From assembly GCA_032358165.1 (NCBI GenBank), contig JAALGY010000038.1:682001-746000 (forward strand): a stretch of 64,000 bases of DNA. The letters are read 5' to 3'. The notes under the pieces are model-generated. The model was not told the DNA's origin, ran no database searches, and saw nothing but the letters and a program-made list of their open reading frames with translations. Position numbers and translations under genes: made by a program. Below are positions 37,246-47,807 of the stretch, one piece after another; position 1 is the first letter of the stretch; each line of letters opens with the position of its first letter. The stretch comes from Diplosphaera chodatii. Its lineage: Eukaryota; Chlorophyta; Trebouxiophyceae; Prasiolales; Stichococcaceae.

Positions 37246-37730
37246 TATGATCGGCAGCATGTTGTAGCACGTGAATGTGGTTGAAATGTGGGCGTACTGC
37301 GGCAACTGTTTGCGTGTCCGTAGCGGCGCACAGGCTGTGCTGGAGAGTGAAGAGAACAGGCAACATGAAGGTGGCAGGGAGTCCGGGGTGAGACGAGAGG
37401 GAGTGTGTGAGCTGTGCAACATTCAGGTAGCAAGACGTGCCGCGCATCTGGCATGATGTGTGTGCGCTTGTGGAACATTGCTCAGCAAAATACGTCTGTA
37501 TTGACGATGGATATGTTAGCCGTTTCCACAGATCACCCCGTCAGCTGGTAAACACGCAGCCACATACAGGGTAGCACAGAGTTCACCTTTGATGCGCCAC
37601 CAGCCATGCATTCACATCTATAATCCCCTTCAGTAAGCAAGCATGCACCGTAGCTCGAAGCCCAAACGGCTGTCCAATACTCTTCGTTCCCGCTCACAAC
37701 TCGTTGATATCGACACATTGCGACTTCGGC
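37246..37730. other. Spacer between RelA/SpoT-FHA-HAT gene and ferredoxin-like gene
   Basis: The only clear tandem (same-strand) junction in the window: 3' UTR of the long gene plus promoter of the ferredoxin-like gene. No exon or repeat seen. Confidence 0.5.
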
Positions 37731-38629
37731 ATGGCAGGCCAAATGGGCTTCGCAGGACTGCAGCCTGCATACACAGCCATGCACTTCAGTCCATGCCATG
37801 CTGCAGCTAGGCATCGCGCGCTTGCCGCACAACGATCATGCCGGTCTTGTGAACTCAGGGCCGCTCCGATAAATGAGGCATCTACCAGGCGCACCAGTGC
37901 CATGCATGCCACAGCAGATGAGGCCAGCGCCAGCACAGCATCAGGCGACGCCCCCACCCCGGCATCGTTCACCGTCGTGTTCGAAGAGGCAAATGGCACG
38001 CGGACGCTTGAACGCGTGGAGAGTGGCGACATCCTCCGTGACGTGATGCTGGATGCAGACCCGCCCGTTGACCTGTACACCACATGGTGCGCCATGCATG
38101 CTTCTCGAAGCATGTCAAATACGGTTGAGGTGGCCGAAGCCGTCCACAGGCACCCCTGGGCTTGGTCGGTCGATGTCCACCATTGCCCTGATGGCGTGCA
38201 GGGGCAAGGTGATCACATGTGGAGGCGGTGGGCAGTGTGGAACCTGTGTGGTGGAGGTGGGCCATTGTGACCGTGCCGTGCACATCTGCGCCGCGTTCAG
38301 GAGTGCAACATCAGGAGCTGCCAACGAGGCCTCTTTGCGTGACGCACTGCCACCCACGCAGGTACTGGAGGGCGGTGACTTGCTAGATGCGCGGAATGAC
38401 ACAGAACAGAAGAAACTGAAGAAGGTGAGAACTCAGCAGCTGTGGTCTCTGCATCATTGGACAGGAACCTTTGCACTCCTCGAGTCATGCCCCGAGATCG
38501 TGTTTTCTTGATTCAGACAGCTGCTTGTGCATCCTGCAGAAGCCAGAATCTTTCCGCCTCGCCTGCCAGCTGAATGTTGGAGACGGTGAGAACAGCGGAA
38601 CCCTCAGAGTCCGGACAAAGCCCAAGTGA
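37731..38629 (+). CDS. Plastid 2Fe-2S ferredoxin-like protein, PnsB3/NDF4-like
   Basis: ATG at 37731 opens MAGQMGFAGLQPAYTAMHFS, with Ser/Ala/Arg-rich transit sequence continuing to about 37960. Mature protein starts around ASFTVVFEEANGTRTLERVE (about 37965-). Exon 1 ends in DLYTTW (38086) and joins to GKVITCGGGGQCGTCVVEV (38202-), giving the first three iron ligands C-x5-C-x2-C. The next exons, VLEGGDLLDARNDTEQKKLK and KPESFRLACQLNVGDGE, bring the fourth Cys (RLACQ). It ends VRTKPK at 38629. The DLYTTWGK..NCGGGGQCGTC and KPESWRLACQ signature is that of Arabidopsis PnsB3 (NDF4), a subunit of the plastid NDH complex. Most green algae lack plastid-encoded NDH, so a separate electron-transfer role is possible. 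All four Cys are kept, so cluster binding is likely. All three introns are GT-AG. Confidence 0.85.
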
Positions 38630-38838
38630 ACGGCTTTGTCCTGTGTTTGTCTGCCACCTTTCATGGGCTGAACGGAGCGCATGCTAGTGATGTCTGGACT
38701 CACAACACTCTGGCCTTCGTGTTTGCACACCTGCTCGCTAGTTGGAGTACTGTGTACCGAACCTGCCCATGAGGCCCAAAGAGCTACAAGTTGCAAGTGC
38801 AAAACAGCAAACTCATCAAATTGGACCGCATACGAACT
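38630..38838. other. Convergent spacer
   Basis: About 210 bases between the ferredoxin-like stop and the facing uncharacterised gene. No signal beyond presumed 3' UTRs. Confidence 0.5.
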
Positions 38839-40010
38839 TCAAGCAATGGATGCTGCTGTAAGGTCGGCTGGTGCCGACTGCGACTCCGGCTGCTGGTCCT
38901 GCGCCTTGTCGTCCTCCTCCTGCTGTCCTGCCTGGTCACTGTCCTGCTGCTCCTGCTGCCCTGATGCTGCCTGTGACTTGATCTTGTCCGCCACGTTTCT
39001 GTTGTCCTCTGCACGGCACAACACATCAGGCATGCCTTGGATGTCAGCACAAAGGCATGATGGCACTGCGAGCAAAGAGTGTGCTTGTCAGCGACAGAGC
39101 GGGGATAAAGTCGGCGACACGGCTCCCACCCTGCCCACTCTTCCCAGTGACCCAAGCGATGGCGCCATCCACCTTCTCCTTCACCGCTTTGACCGACTCT
39201 GGCAGGTTCTCTTCGGCAACCAGCTGCAGGAATTCCTGCATATGCCAGGCCCCAAGCGTAAGACTGACGCCTCGTCTGAGGCTGACCAGCCAACGTCCTG
39301 TCCGTGTGTAGGTCCTGGATGTCATATAGATGTGATGGCTGACACCTCGTGGCCGTGGTCGGCCATGGCGCGGCAGATGTAAGTGGCGTCGCTGATGTCG
39401 CCGCGTGCCACCATCTCATTGGTGATGTCCGTCATCGCCACCATCTCGCCCGCCAACATCATCTCGATGGACACCTGTGGGCAATGCATGCGCAGGTGTG
39501 CCGTCAACGGAGTTATATTGTATATTTTGCGGTCCACATGTGGCTGCTGAACAATGGCAAGTCCATGGCTTGCGGGCACTCATGCCTTTGCAACCGCGTC
39601 CGGCCGATCCTGCCGCACGCATTTCGAGGTGATGCTAGCCACTAGTTTGACAAAGCCGAGCTTGACCTGCAACACGACAGCAGCTGTGGGCAGGGCAACC
39701 AAAGCATGTGCGCCTGCTGGTGAGCGTGTGTAGGGCTCGAGTGCACATGGGTGGTATGATATCAGTCTTGCACGAGTGTTCCCACCATGATGGCTGTGAT
39801 CCGAGCGATCGACTCCGTTGCTGCTTTCGAGTAGTCTGTTGCTGCAATGACCTGCGCGGCACCCGATGCCACGATGCCGCTGAGCATATACGGTGCCGCG
39901 CGCCAGGCCATGTACGCCTGAGCCATTGGCCCCAGCTTGATCGACTCAACGAACAGCTGTGACCACAGCCCCGTGGTGGAGGTCTGAGCCTGAGCCAGCT
40001 GCGCGGCCAT
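38839..40010 (-). CDS. Uncharacterised protein, Ala/Met-rich helical core with acidic Gln-rich tail
   Basis: I do not recognise this gene. ATG at 40010 starts MAAQLAQAQTSTTGLWSQLF, followed by an amphipathic or weakly hydrophobic stretch (YMAWRAAPYMLSGIVASGAA). A small exon VKLGFVKLV lies near 39640-39670. The exon at 39355-39475 reads VSIEMMLAGEMVAMTDITNE and then SDATYICRAMADHGHEV. The exon at about 39110-39240 encodes FLQLVAEENLPESVKAVKEK and AIAWVTGKSGQGGSRVADF, and the last exon (ending at 38839) is a hydrophilic tail rich in Gln, Asp and Glu. Splice sites are plausible GT-AG. The conserved-looking internal helices without low complexity argue for a real protein. No domain, catalytic motif or clear signal peptide was identified. 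Divergent to the coiled-coil gene. Confidence 0.6.
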
Positions 40011-40578
40011 GACTGATTGTCTCAAAGCGAGGCTGGGGGAGGAACAAACTTTGAAACGGCTGGCTGACACAGCAACAACGCTTAAAGGTTTCCGCGCGAG
40101 TTGTAAATAGTACAACGCGGCCTAACACAGTAGATCAGCAGACACCAAGGCGAATGATCACTTGTTCGAGGTGTGCAGCAGTTCCAGCAGTCCAGCGATA
40201 CAATCCGATATCAGGGCAGCCAACACTGAGGTCAACCTTCTAGCAGATGAGCGTCCGACCTGAGCGTGTGAGGCAGCCTGTTGCCGCCGCAGGAACGGCT
40301 GACAGCGATGAGATCTGCCCGAAGCTGGGCCCGTACAAGGGCCAGCAGCAGGAAGCATGAAGCCATCACTGCATCCATGTGCAGCGCCAATGCCTTGCAT
40401 GTTGCTCGGGAGCTTACGAGTGTGCCACCGCCTGTGCAGCCTTGACAGACTGCATATCAGGTCCTGTCTCGAATCGCGCAATTCCAGTATGTATCGCTGA
40501 TCCGTTGCAGCTGCAACAGCCAGTGAGTCACAGAGCGTGGCGCCAGACCTGCGTCTCACGCTGAAGGCCTGGGCCACC
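40011..40578. promoter_or_regulatory. Divergent spacer between uncharacterised and coiled-coil genes
   Basis: Contains the two 5' ends. A 5' exon of the coiled-coil gene may lie here, since its frame is open upstream of the chosen ATG back to an acceptor-like ccag at about 40522. Confidence 0.45.
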
Positions 40579-42296
40579 ATGGCGCGGGATGAGCAGCGGA
40601 TGTTCCGCATCCACGACGCACCCAAGCCTGCCATCACGGCTGCAGACTTCCAGCGCATGGTGCTGAAGAAGGCCAAAGCGCAGGCGCTGGCCCGGGCGCT
40701 TGCGACGGCACGGCGGCAGCAGGCACTGGCCAACCATCAGGAGCGGGATCACCAGCTTCAAAACGGCATCATAGTCACCCCAGATGCGGCAGCTGGACCA
40801 GCCCGGGACTCAGCAGACGACGGTGCCCCGCCACAGCCCATGACCATTGACAGCGCTGGCGACCATGCCGACACCAACGGGTCATCACACGAGCAGCAGC
40901 ATAGAGCGGGCGACGACAGCGCCGCAGTCCAGCAGCACGCTGCAAACGGTCAACCGGGCAGCCAGCAGCAGGGTGCAGACGCCCTCGCACAGCAGACGCA
41001 CCAGCAGTCTCCGCAGGATGCTGCAGAGGCGAAGCAGCAGGAGGAGGCGCACTCGGCGGCGCTGCGGCGGCACCTGATACAGGCGCGCAAGGACGCGCTG
41101 TCGCGGCGGCGCCAGGAGGAGTACGAGGCAGAGGAGGCTCGAAAGCACAGGTGCCGGATATCAGCGATGCACACCGAGGCTAATCTGGAAATCTGGCACA
41201 CATAGGCAGCGATGTACGTTAAGGCTGAGTTGCGAGGCTGGCACACAGAGGCATGTGCGCAGGAACCTTAGACAGGTGTGGATGTAGCAGGACTGATGTT
41301 GCAAAGGGTCTTGTGGTGCAGAGAGTATCAGCGGGCAGTGGAGGAACATGAGGCAGCTGAAGCCTTGCGGCGGCAGCAGGCCTCGGATGCTGCGGCAGAA
41401 GCGCAGCGCCTAGCTGAAGGTGGGCAGCGTAGCTACAGATTCGTCGAGCGCACTGCATATGCTTCTGCACTCGTGCCGGCACGTATGTCAGCAGCGGTGC
41501 CATATCCGACCGGTCATAAGCTGCAGAAGCCTGGGCAACGACACTCGGGCACTTACATTCTGCAGAGGCAGCAGGAAAGGCGGCCCAGGCCGAGGAGCTA
41601 CGCATAAAGTTTGAGGCGTTAGCAGCGCAGAAGGCCGGGTTGGTGCAACAGCTAAAGCAGGTGCACCCAACATCCCCGCTTCAGGTCTTGATCACAGGCC
41701 AAGCACAGAATTGCAGCATCATGACTGCAACATGGCAAGCTGTTGCCTGCGATCGTGCACTGAAGCTTGGGACTACAACCGTCGCAACAAACGGTTCACA
41801 TTAGACTCTTTTCGTGGCTCGGCAGACACTCGAGTGGGAGAGGCATGGCAGGGCCAGCGATGCAGTCCGTCCGGAGGTATCGCCTGCACCCCTACATACG
41901 GCCACTCTGGCGCAACCGCATCCGGCCAGCCCTGCTGCTGCCGGGGACACAGCCGCGCCCATGGTCGCAGACATCGAGCTGCCGCCACACCTAGCAGGGT
42001 GCAAATGCTGTGCTTTGTCTTCCCTTGCCTTTGGCCACCGTGAATTTGGTGGTGCCGGCAAGTTTGTGTCGTGTGTGCTGACAGCGCAGCATTGGAACCA
42101 GGCCATGACTTGGGACTCGTCCTGCAGGAAGGTGCAGACAGGCGGTGTCGCCCCAATGGCGGTGGACATGGCAGCTGACGAACTAGACCTGCCGCCGCAC
42201 CTGTTGCCAGGTGGCAGAACCGGACCAGCGAGCACGGCTAGCAGACCGAAGCCGCCGCCGCCACCGCCTCCCCTGCTGTCCGATTCACTTGCATAG
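40579..42296 (+). CDS. Coiled-coil protein with repeated PPHL motifs, function unknown
   Basis: Not recognised. The first exon reads DEQRMFRIHDAPKPAITAAD then ADFQRMVLKKAKAQALARAL and a long Gln/Ala/Asp-rich segment (to about 41150), ending in Arg/Glu-rich SRRRQEEYEAEEARKH. The next exon (about 41328-41420) gives YQRAVEEHEAAEALRRQQAS; another (about 41570-41660) gives ELRIKFEALAAQKAGLVQQL. Heptad-like Leu/Ala spacing with alternating charges indicates a parallel coiled coil. The C-terminal exons contain ADIELPPHLAG and DELDLPPHLLPGG, then a poly-Pro run and a stop at 42296. The ATG at 40579 has an ideal context (GCCACCATGG); however the frame stays open upstream, so an additional 5' exon is possible. 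Probably a nuclear or RNP scaffold by composition, but that is only a guess. Confidence 0.6.
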
Positions 42297-43117
42297 CAGA
42301 CGTGAGGCCTTCCTTCAGGCTCGATCAGGTGTCGAGAGTGCAAATCAGGTTATGCGAAGATGTACCGGGTTCTGTGCCTCTATGACATGGCTAGTCAGTA
42401 GCCCCAATGTTGTTGCTTGAGTTGGTGGTTTTCTGTCACACGCTAGCCTTCGAACATGTTCAAGCTTTCAATGGGCGTGGCCGATACAACGAAGTCAGCC
42501 TGGCAGTGAATCCAACTCTACACCAATCTGCAATACTGATTGGCTCCACCCTGCCACCACACCTAGAAGAAAGCATCGTCAGCTACTGTACACCTCAAGA
42601 ATCTGAAAATACATAACACAACAAGGACACATGCAAAAACTTGAGGACACACTACACGGAGATATTGGCTGCATCTGGTTGCCAATTGTCTGTCGCATCT
42701 CCTACATTCAGAGCCTGCCTTGCTCTCCCCCTTGGTACAATGGCGATACTCTGCTGACTGATGTGTGTTGCCAGGTACACTTGGGCTGGCGCTCTGCCTT
42801 TAGGAGGCGAGGTCTGCATCCTGCCTGCCACATTGCTGCAGAGCGCCCATGACGGTATCAACTCCGCCCTTCCCCATCAGCGAGCAGCTGTGCAGCTGAG
42901 GCTTGGCCTTGTGTGGTACATCGCATCTTACAATGGTTGCTATGCGCAACTGGCCGCAGCGTGGGCGGCGGCGGCGGCGGCGGCGGCAGCGGCATGTCTG
43001 CCGAGTGGCAGGGTCCCACTCCTGCGTCGTCAGGGCTGACGCAGACGGCGGGCGCATCCAGCCACCGCATGCGCCAGACTGTGGGCGCCTCAGGGTCTAG
43101 GGTTTCCAGCCTGCGGC
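42297..43117. other. Long convergent spacer with a GGC microsatellite
   Basis: 820 bases between two stop codons. The left half is AT-richer and contains a short frame (42407-42616) carrying a third PPHL motif (GSTLPPHLEES, about 42541-42573), possibly an alternative last exon of the coiled-coil gene. The right part holds a GGC/GCC tract at about 42964-42993. The remainder is presumed 3' UTR. Confidence 0.45.
42964..42993. repeat. (GGC)n microsatellite
   Basis: Eight or so tandem GGC units with one AGC interruption, outside any supported exon, about 130 bases beyond the stop of the bifunctional-nuclease gene. Confidence 0.8.
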
Positions 43118-44107
43118 TTAGGCGTCCTGCTTCTCCGGCTCCTTCTCGGTCACCACCAGCCGGGTCACGCGGAGGTGGCGCAGCTCATCGCGCAGCCGCC
43201 GCGCCTCCTCGAAGCGCTTGTCCTCCAGGGCGGTCTCGATGGCGACCACCAGGCTGAGCGCGCGGTCGCTGGCCAGCAGGTTGTCGATCTGGTTGCGGAT
43301 CCGGCTGGCCTCCGAGTAGCGCTCCGCGGTGATGGCCAGCTGCAGCTGCAGCTGGAGCTGCACCGTGGGGTCGGGGAAGTGCGCCAGGTCCGCCCGGCAG
43401 GAGCGCTCGATCTCCGACACCGTCTCCTTCACCTGGAACTCGCTCGCGGGCCGCGCCATCTGCGACGCCACCACGCGGGAGATGTAGATGGGCGCTGAGA
43501 AGCGCAGGCCCAGGTTGATGGCGTCGCTCGGGCGGGCGTCCACATTCAGCTCACCGCCAGCGGTGCCGGCCGCCGCGTAGTGGATGCGTGCGTGGTAGGT
43601 GCGGTCCACCAGCGCCGTCACACACACCTTTGTCACCCTGAAGCCCAGAGCGGTCAGCGAGTTCTTCATAAGGTCGTGCGTCATCGGACGTGGGCTGCTG
43701 CCATGGCCCGTACTCGGCTTGCTGATCTCTGCGACGAGTGCTGAAGTCTCAAAATCGCCGATGTACACCGGCAGCAGGCTGTTGCACTGCTCCTCCATCA
43801 GGCGCAGGAAGATGACGTGACCATGCTCTTGCGTCTTCTTGACGCTGTCTACTTTCGCCTCGACGTACTGTGCGAGATCGAATTCTCCCAGGTCGCCTGG
43901 CAGGCTCTTGTCCCGCGGCGCTGCCCGGCACGCGTGCCGCCTGAGCTGGCGGCTGCTGGGCCGTGGCTTCGCCGAAGCCACGCCCCGCGCTGGCGTCCGC
44001 ACATTCAAAGGCACGGGCTGCAGGGGTTTGCACCTCTCGAGGCTGGGTCTGGCTAGGCACGGGGCTGCGGGAGCGCTGAGCGCTGCTGCAAATGCTTCCA
44101 CTGCCAT
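43118..44107 (-). CDS. Bifunctional nuclease-domain protein (BFN/DUF151) with UVR-like tail, single exon, plastid-targeted
   Basis: One uninterrupted reading frame, unlike its neighbours. ATG at 44107 (good context, G at -3) opens MAVEAFAAALSAPAAPCLAR, a transit-like Ala/Pro/Arg-rich sequence of about 65 residues; ATG 44191 upstream is an alternative. The nuclease domain runs from YVEAKVDSVKKTQEHGHVIF (about 43830) through MEEQCNSLLPVYIGDFETSA, PRPMTHDLMKNSLTALGFRV (about 43630-43690), ARIHYAAAG and DARPSDAINLGLRFSAPIYI (about 43475-43535). A C-terminal part (LAITAERYSEASRIRNQIDN and AIETALEDKRFEEARRLRDE, about 43165-43345) contains two UVR-type helical hairpins. Arabidopsis homologues are BBD1/BBD2, with DNase and RNase activity in vitro. 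Lack of introns in an otherwise intron-dense region suggests retroposition or intron loss. A second, intron-bearing paralogue lies at 51432-53447. Confidence 0.92.
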   Translation of the reverse strand: MAVEAFAAALSAPAAPCLARPSLERCKPLQPVPLNVRTPARGVASAKPRPSSRQLRRHACRAAPRDKSLPGDLGEFDLAQYVEAKVDSVKKTQEHGHVIFLRLMEEQCNSLLPVYIGDFETSALVAEISKPSTGHGSSPRPMTHDLMKNSLTALGFRVTKVCVTALVDRTYHARIHYAAAGTAGGELNVDARPSDAINLGLRFSAPIYISRVVASQMARPASEFQVKETVSEIERSCRADLAHFPDPTVQLQLQLQLAITAERYSEASRIRNQIDNLLASDRALSLVVAIETALEDKRFEEARRLRDELRHLRVTRLVVTEKEPEKQDA

Positions 44108-44587
44108 GGCTGCGTTCGGTGACGGTGACAGATCGAAACGTGAGCGCACGCGCAAACCAATTCTATTTCGTTCCGACATCATCGTCAGCATCAAAACCGC
44201 TCGTTTTCGCGTTCCCGCCAATTTTGCGCTCCCTGTTCACCAGGTGCCCACCCTGAGGCAGAGCTGCCAGCCCAGCTGCCAAGTAGCGTTGAACAGGCTG
44301 CCAGTCGTTTTATAGTGTTCTGCAGCTGCTGACGTAACGCAATCGATGTGGCTCCTGCTCATGATGGCATCTTGGAACAGTTAGCAACCCAGGAGCCCGA
44401 CACATCAGGCGTGATACACAATTGTTCGCCGCAAAGAAGTGGAGACTACAGCAACAGGCTGGTGTCTGAGCGCTTTCTGATGAGCCAGAAGGCAGTGCTG
44501 CGCGGTACCCGATAGCTGTTGGGCCGTGCATGCACCCCTTGATTGCCGCGCATCAGCTGGGTGCATTCCAGGTGCAGCTAAGCCAGC
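44108..44587. promoter_or_regulatory. Divergent spacer between BFN/UVR gene and NEMP gene
   Basis: About 480 bases; no exon seen. Presumed shared promoter region and 5' UTRs. Confidence 0.5.
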
Positions 44588-47500
44588 ATGAGCGTAGCAG
44601 CGCTGCTCTTGCTGCTGGTCACTGGCGGCGGCATCCCGAGCGCGGTGGCAGGCGATCGCCGGGTGGAGAAGCTCCCGAGCGGCAGCATCATGGAGGTCGA
44701 GACATTCGTCGGCATGCCCAAGTGGCGCCTCCTGCCACACCTGTTTAGCGAGCGGACCGTCAATGTCACATGCCCCGGGCTCACGGTGAGCCCTGAGCGT
44801 GACGTCCGCTCTGTCATGTCCATCATCATCGCTCAGGCTGCCGGTCGCCGCCATTGGCAACTCCTCATGGAGGCATGCACTCTGCAGGACTTTTCGGTGT
44901 ATGTGGCCAGCACCCCGGATGAGCTGTTCCAGAAGGTGGAGCAGAAGCGCAGCGCGTGGTGTGGCTTCCAGTCGCTGCTGCAGTGGGACAGCCAGACCTG
45001 CGTCACGCGCATCTCGCCATTTCATGACGCCGCTGTCGCAGTGGTCCATCCACCTAGGCATGGTGCGGCATTTGCGGCCTCCTCGCACATCACTCCTGGT
45101 ACCTCCGGTACTGCACCAGCAGTAATGCATATTGGACACCGAGTGCTGAGCTTTCGTCGTTTGGCCATTGCTAGGCTCGAGCGCCTGCATGTTCCAGGAG
45201 CATGAGCACTTCTCCGTGTCGCAGCTTGCCCGCGGCGCTCTCGGCACCTTCCTCTTCCTGCAGGTGCTGCACCATGCCATTCGTCAGTGCTGCTTGTACT
45301 CCGCTGTCCATCACATGCGCAAACCATGCGCAAACAATAGCCAAGCCGCACCGCATGGTGCTTACCTGCAGGCTGACACGCTCGTGAACTCGATATACTT
45401 CCGGCTGTCGACGGGCACCGGCGGCTTCGTCCTGCTGTCCCTCCTCATCCTGGCATTCGTCATCTACAGGTGGCATCCCCTTTTTTCTGACTAGCTGCAC
45501 TCTGATTTCACCATCCTGTGCCGCAAGCAGTAGACACCTGCACGAAGCGTGCGATGTGCGTACCGCATCGGGGATACTGACAGCGCTGATGCTCGGAACA
45601 GGAGTGTGCCCAACAAGAAGTCGATGGCGGCAACGCTGGCGCTGTTCGGCAGCACCGTGCTGAGCGCAGCACGCTACTTTGTCGGCTCCTGGTTCCCCTC
45701 CCTGGAGCAGCTCATGTACAACAAGGTGCGCCTGGCAAGCAACCTGACGAAGACGTGCAGCATGCGCACACGAGATGTAGACATAATGCACATACTCTGG
45801 CTCAGACCATGGACAGCTCCGGGCAGCAGCTGGTCAGGGTGGTTGTGCCTTGCTGCAGTGGGTGGGGCTGTATGTGCTGACGTCATCACTCGTCGGCCTG
45901 GCGGTCACCTACTACTATGACGACCCCTCGAACACGAAGCTGAACACCATTTTGGAGCGCGGCCTGCAGCTTGGCGGGCTTGGCCTGGTGCGGCAATCAT
46001 GCACTCTTCACACACAGCATATTGGATTGTACGGAGTTCTGCAGCCTCTCACGATGACTGCACGTTCAAGTACGAGTTCGTGACATGGTGCGATGCAGGT
46101 GGCGACCAGCACCAGCCTGCCAGAGGTGTCGCTCACATTTGCAGCGCTGCTGCTGGCCAGCAGGCTCCTACAGGAGTCGCTGCCAAAGTAAGCATGCTTG
46201 ACGGTGTCTTCGACACAAGCGCTGTACATCGCTGACTGGGTGCTGTGTGCAATGCATCAAGTTGTCTTGCAGCACAGCACAGGTGTTTGTCCGGTGTTCA
46301 CCGCCAAGCGTGTGGGATCGGCAGGGTGCCGGGCGCAGCCTTCATTCAGCGTCAGGTTGGGAGGTTGGTTGCGCAGCCTGCAGCTGCAGTCAAGGTACTG
46401 GCTGGAGGCACAGCCGACAGGGACAACAGGCGTGGCAGCGCGCAGACGTGGCCGCAGCAGCGGCAGCGGCGCAAGGAGCGCAGCATGATCGACCTCTACA
46501 ACGAGCCACATGTACGCTGCGGTTGTAGGGTTGCAGTGGAAGACATGCACATGCTATGCTGCAGCTGAGCACCATTTCAACCCCCGTGGGTCGGTCATCT
46601 GTCGGGCAGTGAGGGCGGCTGCAATGCTTGGCCTCTTGGCCGAGTGCAGCATGTATGGTGTAAATACGGATCAAGCCAGCCCCTCTCCGACCTGAAACCT
46701 GACAGCAGCAGCCACTGGAGAATGGGGAGCGTGATGGGGAGCAGGCCGAGGCGGAGGCTGACAGCGAGTACAGCGACGAGGACTACGAGGGCAGCAGCCA
46801 CCAGGTGCCTGGCTTCAAGTCATCTCAGCATGCATGGCTCCGAGCGCATGACGATGAGCGCAGCCGGATCTGGTCAGGTTGCGTGCCTTCTGTGAGATGT
46901 GTCTATGCTGCTGGCAGGGCACTGGATCAAATGGCGAGACAGCGCGCCAGACGCCGCTCGCCTCGCCCGGGCGCCGTGGCCGCCCCAGCGGGCAGCAGCT
47001 GGCGACCCCGCAGACGCCCATCAGTCCGCTTGTGCAGAAGTGCGTGCACACGCGCTTCTTGTATGAAGTGCCGCTGGTGTAGTGCCAATGCTGCCCTGGA
47101 CGTTGAAGGGTGCCTGCACTTCGGGAAGCAGTAGTTGCCGTGCGCATGTTTGAGAGGCGCCTCAGCTGGCTGCGTTGCTTGGCGCATGCGCTGACAAATG
47201 TGCTGCTGTCGGTGCAGAGGATTGGTGTATAACGAGGCCACGGGGCGCACCCTCCAGATTGGCAAGGTCACCTACAACAAGCTGCTCAAGGAGGGCTACC
47301 AGGTAACACTCATGATTGTTGAGGGCCAAGTATGTGTCTGCCTCGTGTCACTTCCTGTGACGTGTGCTGTGCCTTGGCTCAGCACGCACTCAGCTGCACG
47401 GACACACCTGCAACCAGCAAGCTGTTGACTTGAACCCTTGTGTGCTCCCAAACAGATGGACGAGCAGAAGGGCGTCCTGACGCCGCCGCCCAGCGGCAGA

Positions 47501-47611
47501 GGCAGCAGTGGGGGCAGAGGCAGCGGCGGGCCCGGCAGTGGCGGCAGGGGGTCTGGCGGCCGGAAGCGGAAGTCCCTGAGTGCTGCCGCCGCCATGGGGT
47601 TACCAAAGTGA
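44588..47611 (+). CDS. Nuclear envelope integral membrane protein (NEMP/TMEM194; plant PNET2-like)
   Basis: ATG at 44588 starts MSVAALLLLLVTGGGIPSAV, a cleavable signal peptide. A luminal domain follows (VEKLPSGSIMEVETFVGMPK; DFSVYVASTPDELFQKVEQ). Transmembrane exons are SQLARGALGTFLFLQVLHH (45220-), GTGGFVLLSLLILAFVIY (about 45415-45470), MAATLALFGSTVLSAARYF, LQWVGLYVLTSSLVGLAVTY (about 45851-) and LTFAALLLASRLLQESL. After the membrane block comes an acidic exon (ADSEYSDEDYEG), then the hallmark C-terminal NEMP motif RGLVYNEATGRTLQIGKVTY (about 47215-47280), MDEQKGVLTPPPSG and a Gly/Arg-rich tail ending MGLPK at 47611. NEMP proteins sit in the inner nuclear membrane; plant PNET2 contributes to chromatin tethering. 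The five-TM plus LVYNE/TGRxxxIG pattern makes the family confident; exon borders in the 46100-47000 region are approximate. Confidence 0.85.
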
Positions 47612-47807
47612 CATCCGCATTTGCTGCTTGTTGGTTTCGTGTGCTGAGCGTGTTTTGTCATGTGCTGTGTTTTGGTGCGGTCTCATTTAACCGGAGAAGT
47701 TTCAAAGTCCGAGGCCATCTGCAATAAGCATGTGGTCAAACACATGTCCTGGCCATCATTGCGTCAGCGTGCGTGGCTGATGTCCGATGACAAGGAGCAA
47801 AGCCACA
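47612..47807. other. Short convergent spacer
   Basis: About 200 bases between the NEMP and S1-protein stops. The adjacent pyrimidine tract on the plus strand is simply the antisense of the Lys-rich tail codons. Confidence 0.5.

Noticed and set aside
42964..42993. GGC tract as a coding poly-Gly exon
   Set aside because: No supported exon surrounds it and it lies past the stop of the facing gene.
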